Below, piece by piece: positions 1 to 27,200 of a DNA stretch of 64,000 bases. The notes under the pieces were generated by a model. It searched no databases. It was not told the DNA's origin and was given only the letters and a program-made list of their open reading frames with translations. The DNA comes from Ficedula albicollis (taxonomy: Eukaryota > Chordata > Aves > Passeriformes > Muscicapidae): NCBI RefSeq assembly GCF_000247815.1, contig NC_021678.1, positions 29,733,749-29,797,748 of the forward strand, written 5' to 3'. Numbering within the stretch: position 1 is the first letter of the stretch; every line of letters starts with the position of its first letter. The position numbers and the translations under genes were made by a program.

Positions 1-15013
<15,013 letters not shown>

Positions 15014-15019
15014 TTTATT
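15014..15019 (-). terminator. Candidate proximal polyadenylation signal AATAAA
   Basis: The plus strand reads TTTATT, so the transcript strand has AATAAA about 170 nt after the stop codon. A GT-richer stretch (CTTTGTG ... TTGGTG) follows 20-45 nt later, as expected for a downstream element. Other AATAAA hexamers occur further along (for example 14293-14298), so use of this one is a guess. Confidence 0.35.
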
Positions 15020-15142
15020 TAGAGAGAGAAAAAAAAAAAATTCCAGCTAACTGAGACTGTTCTAGCAGGAGTGCCCCAGCTTAGCTCCCAGACCTGGAAT
15101 TCCAGATAAACAACAGAGGACAGCAAACAGATTTTTTTAAAC

Positions 15143-15162
15143 TTTTTTTTTTTTTTTTTTTT
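15143..15162 (-). repeat. A20 homopolymer in GFRA1 3' UTR
   Basis: Twenty consecutive T on the plus strand, which is A20 in the mRNA, starting 22 nt after the stop codon. Oligo-dT priming could start here and give falsely short cDNA ends. Confidence 0.9.
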
Positions 15163-15184
15163 AACACGTCCTTTTGTAATGCGG

Positions 15185-15346
15185 CTACAAGACGACTGAT
15201 GAGCTTAGGGACAAAGAGAGTGAGAGTGCAAGTGCCATCAGGGTGAGCTGTGTGCTTAGATAGAAGCTGCTGGGAAGAGCCAGGGAATTCTCCGCGGATA
15301 TGTGACTGGTGGAGACTCCCGCTGTGCTGTCCTTCCCCAGAGCGTT
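15185..15346 (-). CDS. GFRA1: GFRA1 last coding exon with GPI-anchor signal
   Basis: Terminal coding segment of 53 codons plus TAG, after acceptor gtgtcttgcag. It begins NALGKDSTAGVSTSHISAEN and ends in a long hydrophobic tail, STQLTLMALALSLSLSLS then SSVVL. The ..SHI.... pattern matches mammalian GFRA1 (..SSHITTKS). The hydrophobic, uncharged C-terminus with no cytoplasmic residues is a typical GPI-attachment signal. By alignment the omega site is probably near AENS (inference). The anchor places the mature receptor on the outer leaflet, where it presents GDNF to RET. The tail has a simple alternating Leu-Ser composition and diverges from mammals, as expected for a cleaved propeptide. Exon end is set by the stop; the 3' UTR continues to lower coordinates. 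Confidence 0.92.
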   Translation of the reverse strand, partial: NALGKDSTAGVSTSHISAENSLALPSSFYLSTQLTLMALALSLSLSLSSSVVL

Positions 15347-16043
15347 CTGCAAGACACAACACCTTCCTTGGTCACCACACCACACTTTCATTCGCGTTTC
15401 ATTGCAAAGCATTCAAGTCTACACCATGAAATTCATCTTCTGTTCGTCCACGTCCCGCCCTCCACTGATACCTATGCATCAGTCTCATAAACTGACTGAT
15501 AAAAAGGGCGTTAAAACGACGCCACAAGGACAGTATTTTGACATTACTTAACACCAGTATTGCACACTTCAGAAAAGAGAAGAGTATAAAAAATGCTTCC
15601 ACGTGCAAAAGTATGGGGGTTTTAAGGGATCTGTGTTTATCATGCCAGTTTATTTTACAACAGCAAAAGCAGGACCCCCAGAGAAACATCACCTTCTGGA
15701 CAGTGAACAGAACAAGTTTGTTTCTCAAGTTATTTCTGGTTAACAAAAAATGCTATTTAATCCATAGGTGCAGATTATTAAATAAGTATCCTTGCTAGGT
15801 GCAATGGTGTTTACTATGGGATCTGCCTAAACATGTACCATACAGCTACTGAAATATAAAGTCAGCAGAGGACACTTCAAACCCAGCTCTGAACTTCCAA
15901 GAGAGATCATTCTTTAATGCATTATGATATCCAAACATAACAAAACTGACAGGACAAGTGTGAGGTAGCCCATGATAATCTCGACAGACTTGGAATGTCT
16001 TTTCTTATGGGGAGACTATAAAATATCCAAGATCCACACTTAC
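15347..16043 (-). other. GFRA1: GFRA1 last intron (697 nt)
   Basis: Bounded by donor gtaagt and acceptor tcttgcag. It contains a possible alternative terminal exon (15914-16015), described separately. No repeat element was recognised in it. Confidence 0.9.
15914..16015 (-). CDS. Possible alternative GFRA1 terminal exon with hydrophobic tail
   Basis: On the transcript strand, an AG at 16017-16016 is followed by an open phase-0 frame of 33 codons to a TAA. It begins SPHKKRHSKSVEIIM and ends in a strongly hydrophobic tail, GYLTLVLSVLLCLDIIMH. Joined to the ACANLQ exon (also phase 0) and skipping the 57-nt exon, it would make a basic hinge plus a GPI-like tail. The upstream pyrimidine tract is poor and the site lies only 27 nt beyond the 57-nt exon's donor. 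It could be chance. Known GFRA1 isoforms do not tell me that it is used. Confidence 0.22.
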   Translation of the reverse strand, partial: SPHKKRHSKSVEIIMGYLTLVLSVLLCLDIIMH

Positions 16044-16100
16044 CTCATTAAGACAGAGCTCTGTATCTACAGATTCATTGGATTTTCGCTTCTTCTGTGC
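16044..16100 (-). CDS. GFRA1: GFRA1 small penultimate coding exon
   Basis: A 57-nt minus-strand exon of 19 codons, AQKKRKSNESVDTELCLNE, phase 0 at both ends. The acceptor is gttcatag and the donor is a perfect gtaagt. It joins ACANLQ before it to NALGKD after it, giving LQ-AQKKRKSN, which aligns with mammalian GFRA1 LQAQKLKSN. NES is an N-glycosylation sequon at the position of the mammalian NVS. The lone cysteine in ELCLN matches the mammalian HLCISN. Because it is a multiple of three, skipping it would keep frame. It lies after a 22,696-nt intron and only 697 nt before the last coding exon. Confidence 0.93.
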
Positions 16101-19100
16101 CTATGAACAAATAAAAGTTTTATTCCCTGTACAATTTATACTTCCAGCAGCACAAAGCACTTAGATAAATTTGCATCAGTTGTCATAATCCTATAATTTT
16201 GTCAGTGATTTGCACATGATTAGCAAATAAACTCCAAATGTAACTGCATGTTTTCCAATAACATTCACATCCTCATTTGAATTTACAGCAAAATTTCAAA
16301 CAGTCAAATAAGGGTACTCAGTAATTACAATGATGAGTGCCATCAGCTGCAGAGAACATGTTATCTTCTACGACCCCTTAGAAATGGTGCTGGATGTCCA
16401 TGAGAAGAAATTAAATATGACAGTTAATAATTACCATAATACCACTGCATATTAACAAATAATCTATGATATAACTCAGTTTCAGGAAAATATACAACAC
16501 AGCAATATTTTATCCTTAATGATTCTTGCAATTTTCCCCACTATTATGATAAAAAAATTAATATTATTTTAATACATTTCATTGCTGTCAGAGAATCTCT
16601 TCCACAAAGCTGCAAAAAGAACACTGACTCAAGCAAGAAGCATTTCAGGTGACATCATCCAAAATGGAAGCAGCAGCCTGCACTCTGTCCAGCAGCAGGA
16701 GGTGTTTAATATTCCCATTTCTCAAGTGAACAAGTCTGGGCTGGGTGTTTTCTGCTTTTCCACAAGAGCAGCACTAATCCCCACGGTGTGGAAGGTGCTC
16801 TCAATAAGCAGTGCTGTGGCTGACTTGACCACTTCAGTGATTCTCAGTATCAGTTCTTTCTTTGTATATTCCAGAAACAAACCAAGCACCCTTTTATAGG
16901 AGGTAACTGTGCTGAAGTAAATCAGCTTTTATAAGAGAAGATTTGGGTTTACAAAACTACTGACTGCACTGGGCACATCTGCTGCTTCCACCTGGAAGTT
17001 TTGTTGGACCTGCAACTTATTTCCTGCAACAAACAAAGATTTGAATCTCAGAGTGCTGCATTCATTTTACATTGCAGAATCTCACTGGTTCAGGCAGTGA
17101 TGGCCTGGACTAAAGCTGATGTGAGAAAGTGCTGAGCAGTCTGATTTTATGCCCTCAAAAATTCAGTTCCACAGCTACTTTATTTCATATCTGAGAGCCA
17201 CTGGTTCTGCCAACTGATACAAAAGCATCTTTGACCTAATTACTGATTTTAGAATGCAAATGAAGGAACTGAACTTCTGATTAGGAAACACATTCTCTGC
17301 TTTTGATGACACATGAACATATTACAGACAACTGAAGAAGTGAAACAGCTGGGGTTTAAGAGAAAGACAGCTATAGTAAGAATACACACTGAATGTATGT
17401 TTATAGTTTTCAAATATATGACAAAATAATAGCTCAATTTATTAATAAACACCCTCTGTAAAATTTCCTTCTTACATATCCTTTCTACTAATTAGTACCA
17501 TTAAAGTGGTTATGGTAAGCATAAATTTAACTGTCTAAATAGAAAAATAAATGCCTAGAAGTAAATTTACAACAAAAAGAAGCCTTTGTGCCGTGTTTGC
17601 ATGGATAGGAAACTTCTTTCAAAGGCAACTGGGTAGCTTTCAACTCCTCAAGGCTGGCTCCAAGGAGACAGGTAAAGAAGGAGAAACTAGATTTAAATCC
17701 TGATTTTCTCACATCCATAACACCCCTACTACCTTGAATTGGAATGTGAGGCTTCAGATAAAGCCTCTGGATCAGAGGTTCACATCCTGACAGTGAAAGC
17801 TGTAAGCACCATACCAGCCTCTCATTTCTTAGTCTGTCACTGATTGCTAACTTTCCTATTCCCACAAGTGTTTGTTTATTTTAAACACTGCTTTGCTGCT
17901 TACACCTGCATCAATCAAGTGGTTTGATAGCACTGTGATAACTACAGGTCTACATCTGCTGGTTGGTCTCGACACCAAAGTCAGAATTTATATGCCTTTT
18001 GTGAAGTGTTTATCAAATGAGTAAAGAGAAAACCATAATTTTTTGCCTATATAAAGTCTTCCTTTACTTCACTCAGCCTGAAAACAATAGAGTGCAGCAG
18101 CTGAAACATATTTACCTTTGAGAACACCTTATTTTAAGGGTAAAATCAACAGCTAGAAAAATATCACCATAAAAAGACCCTTTTCAATAATTTTGATAAA
18201 TATTCTCTGGTTTTTATTTGGAAGGTGATACTTCTCTGTATCCATACACTTATTGTGGACATTGTAACATCAACAACACTTATTCACATATATCCTCTAT
18301 TGTAATGTCCTCCTCTCTTAGCACTGAAAAGCAATTTTAATAACCAGGCAGGCTTTTCCCTTATCAAAACAGAAAGGACTGTATCTTCTATTTAAAAATA
18401 CAACAAAAACGCAGCCTTTTATTGGGAGGAAGGCAAAGGGAAAGAAAAAACTGTCATTTTGAGGATGAGATGAGACATTATATGCCCAGTTTCAAATTGG
18501 AAGAGTACATTTTTAGTGTTGAGTTATAAACCTGTGAGAATGGGTTATAATGGAAATACTGGCATAGGCTGCACTACTGGAATACAACAGTGCATCACTA
18601 AATCACAAATAATGGGATAAAAAACCCAAACCTACATGTTGAGGAGAGTGCTTTAGTGAATGTCCTTTACTTTCAACTGAAGGGGAAAATTCTTCCTGCC
18701 CTGTTTTGGGCAGAAACAACTCTACACCCAGCAGAACTCTTTGTTTGTGCTACAGTGAGTGAACACCTTATCAGAGAAAAAAAAAATGGAAGAAAAAAAT
18801 CAGTGTTTGGAGGTTATGCTGATAGTTCCAGACTGGGATACATGCATTTGAATGAAAGAGGATACCTTCTTTTGTCAGATATTTACTTTTTAACATCTTC
18901 CATTGTCCTAAAAATTTAAACAAGAGAAATGAGTGTCTATCACGTACAGCTGCAGACAATTCTGGAATAACTGCACCATCAGTTAATTTGGGAATTGAGA
19001 GTTGTTCATTATGCAAGATGCCAAAGATTCACTGCCAATCCCATCTCAGGTATCCAGCTTGCCTGCCAAGCAGGCAAGAAGGTGTTTTCAAATGTTCTAG

Positions 19101-20316
19101 GAGTACCTAACTCCACAGGAGTAAAAGAGCACACAAAAATTGCTAAGTTGTCTGTATTCAAATCTGTATTCTTTTAAAATTTTAATATAAAGCTGTTTAT
19201 CTGGTGACAAAAAGATCTATGGGGATTCCATCATTAAATAAAAAAAACAAGCAGGGCTGGGCTGATAAAAATAATAATTTTGAAAAACAGTGAAGGAAAA
19301 TCAGCTTAAAATAAGTGGCTGACAAAGATGTATGAGTTCTTTTCCACTGAGGAAAAATAGCATTTGCTAATAACTTACTTAATGACACACTGAGCTGTGA
19401 CATATCTCAGCCTGCAAAACAAAGTTACATAATATGGGCTGACACTTACTCCAGCTTTGCAAGGAACTGCAGTTCATTAATGTGAGCTACTCTGATGAAG
19501 CTGCATCCATACACCAACAGGCTCGACCTCACTTAAGCTTTTATGCTTTCTATAAATGAATACCTCCTTTCCCAGAGAATCTTCTCACTGCAGCAGCACA
19601 AGCAATAGATGATATTTAGAGATAACTGTATTTAAGCACCTCCTGATGAACCTCTGTATCGTGGCTGTTACTCACATACAAGCCTTGTTTTGATCTCAAA
19701 CCCCTAAGCTTTCAATATTAGAACTAAAATATTAGACTTGGTCAGGGGCTGGAAGAGCAACCAACAGCATGTCCAGAAAAAGAAAAATCTCAATATGAAA
19801 AGAAAAAATTTACTTTCTTTCCTAGAAAGAGAATTAAATCAGGATCAGTAGACAAGGCAGTGGTTTCCTGAAAAGAAATATTGCTTATAGAGATGTTTCT
19901 CCTTCAGAAGATCTGTGGACCTCCACGTTTCCTTCTGATCCCAATGCATCCTAGATGAGTTAAACTGCATGCCCCTAATTAGTCTTCTCTTGCCCTGCAC
20001 CTAATAATTATCATAAGATCCTCCTAAATAACTCCCTGCTTTGCATCCCCCAAATCCCTCTGGATCCATCCTCTACAGACACTACAGCCCTGAATTTATG
20101 CCCAGAAATGCAATCTTGCAATTATGCACCCAGCTTTTGCAAATGCCAGCACGGCGTGGTTAATAAATGCATTAAACACTATAGAACTGTCTCACCAGGA
20201 GTCAGCACACACCTGTGGCTTGTCACCAGCAGCATTTTGTTCACTACAGCATCAATTTCTGTTACACAAAGCAAGGGAAATTCTGACTGGGGATGTCTCC
20301 AAATGGAGGTGAGCTG

Positions 20317-20380
20317 AGGGGAAGGGGAAGGGGAAGGGGAAGGGAAAGGGAAAGGGAAAGGGAAAGGGAAAGGGAAAGGA
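20317..20380. repeat. (GGGGAA)n to (GGGAAA)n polypurine microsatellite
   Basis: Four GGGGAA-like units followed by about seven GGGAAA units, all purine on the plus strand. Such mirror-like purine runs can form triplex or G-quadruplex structures (established for this sequence class; not shown here). Confidence 0.93.
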
Positions 20381-21939
20381 ATGCACTGGCTCTGAATGCA
20401 AACAGGCACAGAGTGAGCACCCAAATTCAGCCCCTTTCCTCAGCTACACACTTCGGGCTTTATGATCTTTATGGAACACATTGCTTGGACAGAGAGAGGC
20501 AACAGAAGCATCATTAGGACAGATATCTTCTAGCTAGGCTGTTTATACAGCTGATTTTAATGAGTGAGCCCTCGTCCTCTCCTGAGATCCTGGTTAGTTA
20601 TGCCCATATTAACAAGCCTTTCTGAAGAAGAGGGACAAATCTCCTAGAATGCATCCCTCAAATGACCATGCTTCTAAAGTAGCTATAACAAATGAGGGTG
20701 TTTGTTCCTTTTGTTCTTCTCCTGCGTTGATTAGAGAGATTTACTATGCAACTAACCTGCTTTCCCCAACAGCAGGACACAAACAATAAGCAGAGAAATA
20801 TACAGATTGAAAAAATGCAATCAGTTTAACTCTTCTGTGCTCACTAAGTGGATGGTGCATCTATCACAACTGACAATAGTGTTTTCTTATTAGCACAGGA
20901 GTACTATGCAACACTGGAGGATAATTACTTTCAACAGGGAAGATAAGAAAAGTGTGGGTCAGAGACACAGGCCACTGAAATAAGGATCCAATTCAGCACG
21001 GGGTAATTCTGAAACCCATACCATCCAGCCAGAGTGCAGAGCTATTTAAGCTATAAAAACAATCTGCTCTGCACTGTCCTATAACAAAGCAGGCAGCTTT
21101 TTTTTCTGCTTTGCTTTGTTTTTTTTTTCCCCTCTCTGCTGAATCAACCCTCAAGATACAAGCTCAGGGCATGAAATTATCAGTTGTCATTCTGCATAAA
21201 AGCATTACAGTTCTGTCATGACACTTTGAGGAGAGAAGAAAGTATCTTCTAGAAACAAGCATCATGAAGACATCACTGGCACTATGCTCCAGAGCTACAC
21301 AGATAACACCCAGAACAGAAAAAAGCAAATTACAAGTTTTTCAGCTGAGACACATTAAATAAAGTAAGCCAAGCATCCCCTGGTGCCCAAATATGCACTG
21401 GGAAAACACACACTGAGGGGTTTTTTACAGCCTTCCCCTTATCCCTCAATATTAATAAATTCTTGCTGGATTTGAGGACTTAAGCGTGAGAAACAAGAAA
21501 CAGAGAGCAACCTTAAAGCAGGTTGTTTTCTGGCCAGGAAGGAGAATGTCTAAGGAATCCTCTGGAAACGGGGCTGGAACAAAGGTAGGCTCCTGTTCTG
21601 CTAAAGCCAGATTTCCAGCTCTGCAGTCACCAAGGAGGGAGCACTGCCCAATCCAGGTGGGCTGGGAACAGCATCTCCTTCCCAGACTGCAGAGGAACAA
21701 TGAATCAAATCAGCTCTGGTCTAACAGACACTGCAGACACCTGGGGCTACTGAGAGATGCAGATGGAAACACACAGAGCAGAAGAAACCACTTCAGAAAT
21801 CTAAGAAATGGACAGAAGAGTTTGATAAAGTCTGATATGGATAGGGGGAAAACTCCCTTCGATTTTCAAATTGTTAGAAAATTTGACTGGAGGGGTAAGA
21901 ATTCGAAGTAATCCTACCAGAATGAGCTGAAAAGAGTGT

Positions 21940-21967
21940 GGAAGAAGGAAGGAAGGAAGGAAGGAAA
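21940..21967. repeat. (GGAA)n microsatellite
   Basis: GAAGAAGGAAGGAAGGAAGG followed by AAGGAAAG. GGAA repeats can bind ETS factors in other genomes; no such role is shown here. Confidence 0.9.
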
Positions 21968-24182
21968 GATAACCTACATGATATTAATTATTGCTGGACC
22001 ATTCCCAGATCCTTATGTTGATAAACATGAGACCTCATTAAGCTCCATCTCTCACTGCACTTATATGGCTGGGATAACATGGCACAAAAATTGCCTAACA
22101 GCAATCTTAAAGGTTTTATAAAAAACAGATCCTATCAGAAACACCAAACTGATCAAACAGCTTACAAGGACCAGACACAGAGATCTTCAAATATTTATTT
22201 CAAGCAATTAGTTTCCCAGTGAGCACAGCACAAAACATGACACCCAGCCAAGACAACTGAGCTCACTTACCTTTCATGGCAGTACAGTAACTTGCTAACA
22301 ATTTTGTTTTCGTGTTCAGTCATTCATTTAGCTGAGTAAAATGAATTTCTATAGTCCCAGATTCTTCCTTCCTATTTTTAGGGGATATTATGCAATTCTC
22401 CTAATATGGTCTTTTTATGGATTTGCTGCAAGCAAATATTTTTGCATTAAGAAGGGCAGAGGAGGAAACAGAATACTAAAAAGCAGAGACTGAGTAAGTT
22501 TTATTAGGTTAATATCTCAACATCTTGGGCTGCCTAGGTTGTTTTGGGTTTTTTCTCTAGTTGTAAAACTAAACGTCCACGTAACCCAAAGTTGAGTTGT
22601 TTTTGATTTTATTATTAAAATACATTTCTCAAGTGATTCACCAAGAGACCAACCCAGTGCCATGGACAGCAAGTACAGGTAGCTGCACACTGAACAGCAC
22701 CTGCAGAAAAACAGCAGGAACACAAAGCCACTGCAGTCCCAGCTAGAAGACATACTCAGCTTTCAATTTTGAGGAAAGGTAATTGAAGAACTAGAGATCC
22801 CACAACACTTCTCTGTGCTGGAGTGTGGCCTCACGTGTCTGAATACACCAACAAAGTCATTCAGCTTGGCACCAGGTGAGGCTGCTGCCTCCTACATCAG
22901 GCTGGGCTGTGGGGTGTTGGATCCCAGAAACTTGGGTTTTCTGAGCTTTTTCTGCTTTCTGGCACTGACCCCCTGGATAACACTGCTTTTGACCAGGAGC
23001 CTTGGAGAAGGCTTCCAAATTTGAGTGATGGAGTTAAAGTCATGGGTGTGTAGTTCAACAGAAGTGTGTGATTTCACATGGTGAAGAGTTTTAAATTTGA
23101 GGTTTTTATAATATAGTAATAGGTTTGGGACAAGATGATTTTGGGTGGTGTCTCCTTTCTGTTTTCTTCTTCCTTCATGGCTTCAGGCAGTACTTTCTGG
23201 TTGGACAGTTAGTGTCACACTGAGGGTCATGGGAATTTGATTATTGGGTTAAAAGTATAAATAATATAGGTATTAATTCTCTATTGGACTGTTTAGCTTT
23301 AAGAGACCTTGTAGCCAGCTAAATTCACCTCCATTTTGCTTGCTTTCAGCTGGTGGCTAGGAGTGTTACTGAACTTTCTGTACTTTAGATAAGATTTAAT
23401 GAGCAACGAAGCCCAAACAAGAGAAAATTTGTTTCCTTAGTGTGGTTTTTAATTCTGACTCTGACTGAAGACAGAAGAAACTTCAGACAAACCACTAATT
23501 AAAAGGTGCAGATAACACTACACCGTTCCAGTGGTGCACTCTATGGTGGGAACAGCCCTGAGCAGCTGTGAGCCACGGCTTCTGCAGGACCACAGCAGCT
23601 CAGACCTGCCCTGGGCTCACCAGCCTTGGGAAGAGGCACACCATGTGCCTGCAGGGCTTCTCCAGGGCAGCATCACCTCCAGGTGTGCCCAGGCAGGGGC
23701 TCCTGCCCAGGTGCTCCAGGGTGGGAAATAGAAAAGGTACAAGACTCTCCGAAAGCTGTGGGAAAGCAAAATTCAGAGTGAAGAAATGCAAGAAAGTTGG
23801 GGATGCAAGGTAAGGAAATAATAGAGCAATGTGCTGTGTAGAGACAGGCCTTAGAAAATATGTAGAAAAAAGTAAAATTATATAAGCTTAACAATAAAGC
23901 TTTATCCATTGTTCTAAAGCATTACAAGTAGGCACTGTTAGAAGTAAGAGGTATGTGTAAGTATACTAACTGGCTAAAGCAAACACTTGTCAGCTTTTAA
24001 TAATATTATCTTATTGGCTAAAAAACTTTAAAAAGACCATGTAACTAAGAACAACTTGTCTGCTGCTGTAAATGGCTGAAGCTGTTTCCATCTCCCTTGC
24101 TTGGTTCTTAAAATGAGGCTGATGGCCATGACGGAATAAAGGCTTTGAGACAGCTGCTCTGGCAGACCTGTCCCGTTGTTTG

Positions 24183-24206
24183 TGTATATATATATATATA
24201 TATATC
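24183..24206. repeat. (TA)n microsatellite
   Basis: TGTATATATATATATATATA run of about 24 nt in the 22.7-kb intron. Confidence 0.9.
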
Positions 24207-27200
24207 TATAAATGTAAGATAAAAGTGTCCCAGAACCAACACTCCAGGGCAGGCAGAACTTGCTGTGCCTGCTGCTCACTGGAGAGTTTCCTCCAGGGCA
24301 GTCACAGCCCAGGACACTGTGCAGCCAGAGGCACGAGCAGAGCTGCAGGAGGGATGAGATCCCAGCTCACAGGGATGCTCAGCACATCACTCATCCTCAT
24401 GGGACTGCAGCTCAGAGCTGTGGGAGGTGGAAGGGATGGAGCAAACAAGGTCAGTGCTCCAGGAGCAGGACCAGGGGTGCAGCTCTGTGGCTCTGCAGCT
24501 GGAGGGGTGGATCAGGCAGGCTTGCTTGAACAGCAGTCTGCACAGGGCCCTGAGCACTCAGAACAACAGGAAGCTTCCCCTCCTGCCATGCCAACCCTGA
24601 GCAATGGTATTACTGCTGCTTTTCTGAGCACTGCACTCAGAAACTCATACATTTTAAAAGGGAACGACCATGAACATCTGCTTTTTGTTAAGTGCCTAAA
24701 AATGTTCAGGACTTTCTATTAACAATACGTGTGTGCACGTGTGCATTGTGAGTACTGGCATGGTTACACAGACAAAAAAAGAACACAGAAAGCCTTAAAA
24801 GGGTGGAAACACTCCAGGTAAAAAGTGACTCTTCCCACAATTACAGAGGCAAAAGCAAAGGCTACAACAGTGAAGTAACAGAAAGGTAAAAAAACCTAGC
24901 TGCCATGCCCTCCCTGCCTCTGTTTAGTTTGCACATTTCAAGCCCAATGTATTAATTTCCACAGTAGTGCAAGTCCCACTAAATCATGGCATGATTCAGA
25001 GGGTAGTTCTTTTCTTTTAAAATAATCCACTGTTGAACAGCTGTGATTTAGATAATTAGTGAATTTTGCATTTTTGGCACAATCTGCCCTCCAGAAGCGC
25101 CACTGAAATAAAAAATTAAAGCATTCACTCCCTTCTCTAATCCTGTAGTTTAATTTTGCAGGTGCACAGATGTACCCTCAGAACTGGCAGGGCTGCTATT
25201 GTAGTGAACTTGCTGCAGTACTTGTCTCAGCTCCTTCATTGCACTGACTATATCATTTAGAATAAAAATATAGGAAACTTTTTAAAATAATGGAATCAAA
25301 TCTAACAAGGTGAGTATTTTAAAAAAATACACCAGGTTATGGTGTATTGTGACTTTGACAGGCAGCTGTTCCTCAAGAATTCAGCTAGAACCACACACAT
25401 AACATGAAAATTTTCACCCAAATAATTAATGCTTTGGATCTTTTTAAATATGAAAAGTGGAACAACTTTAAGCATAGCTACTAGCAATGTCTATGACAAC
25501 CTGTTTTTATTTTCATTAGAATAAAAGCCTTTAGAAGTCTGTAGAAAGGTGTTCAAATTCACTACTAGCGTTCCTGTTTAATAAATCCTAATGGCATTTT
25601 AATTTCTAAAAAAAAAAAGTGAATTAGTATCATACAATTTTAATTACTGGCATTTTATTTTCTAAGACAAGCATATTTTTCAATAGATTTAAACCATGAC
25701 TGAAAAAAAATCCAATTGGTCTCATCCACAGATCTCCATTAGCTAAGCTAGACCTTGGTTTGTCCTGTCAGCTTCCTAAATGTTATTAAAAGGCTCCTGC
25801 AAAATGGATCTTAAAACTCAATACTTGTGAGAGACTTTGATGTAGCATCCAACATTCATCCTGCCCTTGTTGAAGTGAGTGAAGGAATGAAAAATCACCC
25901 CTTCTCAGAAATACTATCAGTGAAGCCCTGACAGTAATTCTCTTTAATGGGCTACCCTACAGTGGACCATACTTTAATGGATGGTGTTGGAGTGGCCTTC
26001 CTCATATCCCTGATTTACACATGAATGATGCTCTCACAAACAGCCACACTGTAATTAATGAAGCTATTCAAAAAGCACAGAAACTCTTGTAAGAGATCTC
26101 TGCAGAATCATGACATTATTTGAAAGGTGCCTTGTTTTTACTGCCCTGACCCCACCACACCAACAGGAATTTCTCCACTTGCCAGGCAGCACCAACTGGA
26201 AACCAAAAGCAACTTCCTAATATCATCTCCATATATGGCCTAAAATTTGAGAAGTAAGAAGTATGGAGGATTTTTTTCCACCACTGAAACAATTTCTTAG
26301 ACACAAAAAAGTACTGTGAATCTTAGATGTTTAAAAATTATAACCCTGCTAGAACAAAAATATGTCTATAATGACCAGATTATGCAAATAATTACTATAT
26401 TATGCAAAATTGTATCCACTGGATATAACCCTTCTTTTTTTCATCCCACAAGTTCTTCACAAAAGGACAGAAGGCCCAAATTTATGTTTGCATTTAATAA
26501 GCTGGAAAATAAAAACAGATGAATGCTAATAATGTCAGTAATGCAGATCCACATCACTCTGGGTATATTTTGATATAAACTGCAAGTAGCTTTAGAAGCT
26601 TAGTTGTGACTAGTTGGTCTACTTTTTGAAGAATTATATTGTAGTAGACTGGATAGTTCAGGGGATTATTAATGAGACATACAGACTTAAATTCCAAGGA
26701 AGCTTGTTTAATCTAGCTCAGGTCAATACTGTATTCTGTAGTAGTTTTGAAATGAGGAGGTGGTTCTGAAGCACTTCTTCTCTAAGTGGACAGGTTCAAT
26801 GCACAAAAGTGGCACTAATTTGCACCTCAGGCAGTGCACTTCATCAGAGACTGAGGAATTAATGGGGTATAGGTTTATAATGTTGAAAGCATGCAGGATG
26901 TTTCCCTATGCCCTTCCCTTTCTGTGAGACGAGCTGCTGTGTTAAAAAGGGACAGTCCTACTCTAGCTTCAGGTTTTTGTACATCTATTGCAAACCCTAT
27001 AAGAAAAATCTTGAAGGTGCCTTGTGCTACCAAATTTTAACATCCTTTGGTGGAACTCAAGAGAGAGATTATAAGGTTTCACCTAGAAAAACATCTTTGA
27101 AGTGCTATCTGAAGAGAATCTTGATTGATGATGGTTGGCAGCAAATATTTCTCTGAGTGCATAATGGTTTTTATTAATAGTTCTGGACTGAGCTGAAGCA

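Larger units (their letters stand above)
15014..15184 (-). other. GFRA1: Proximal 3' UTR of GFRA1
   Basis: Sequence directly after the TAG stop on the minus strand. It holds a 20-nt A run (15143-15162), a second A-rich stretch, and an AATAAA hexamer at its far end. Mammalian GFRA1 mRNAs have 3' UTRs of several kilobases, so the true UTR probably runs much further into lower coordinates; this is only the part I can delimit. Confidence 0.55.

Noticed and set aside
21486..21911. 141-codon plus-strand open frame
   Set aside because: No recognisable family, no splice context, intronic and antisense to GFRA1.
24180..24722. 180-codon plus-strand open frame
   Set aside because: It starts inside a TA microsatellite, has biased GC-rich filler composition, no recognised domain, and lies antisense within a GFRA1 intron.
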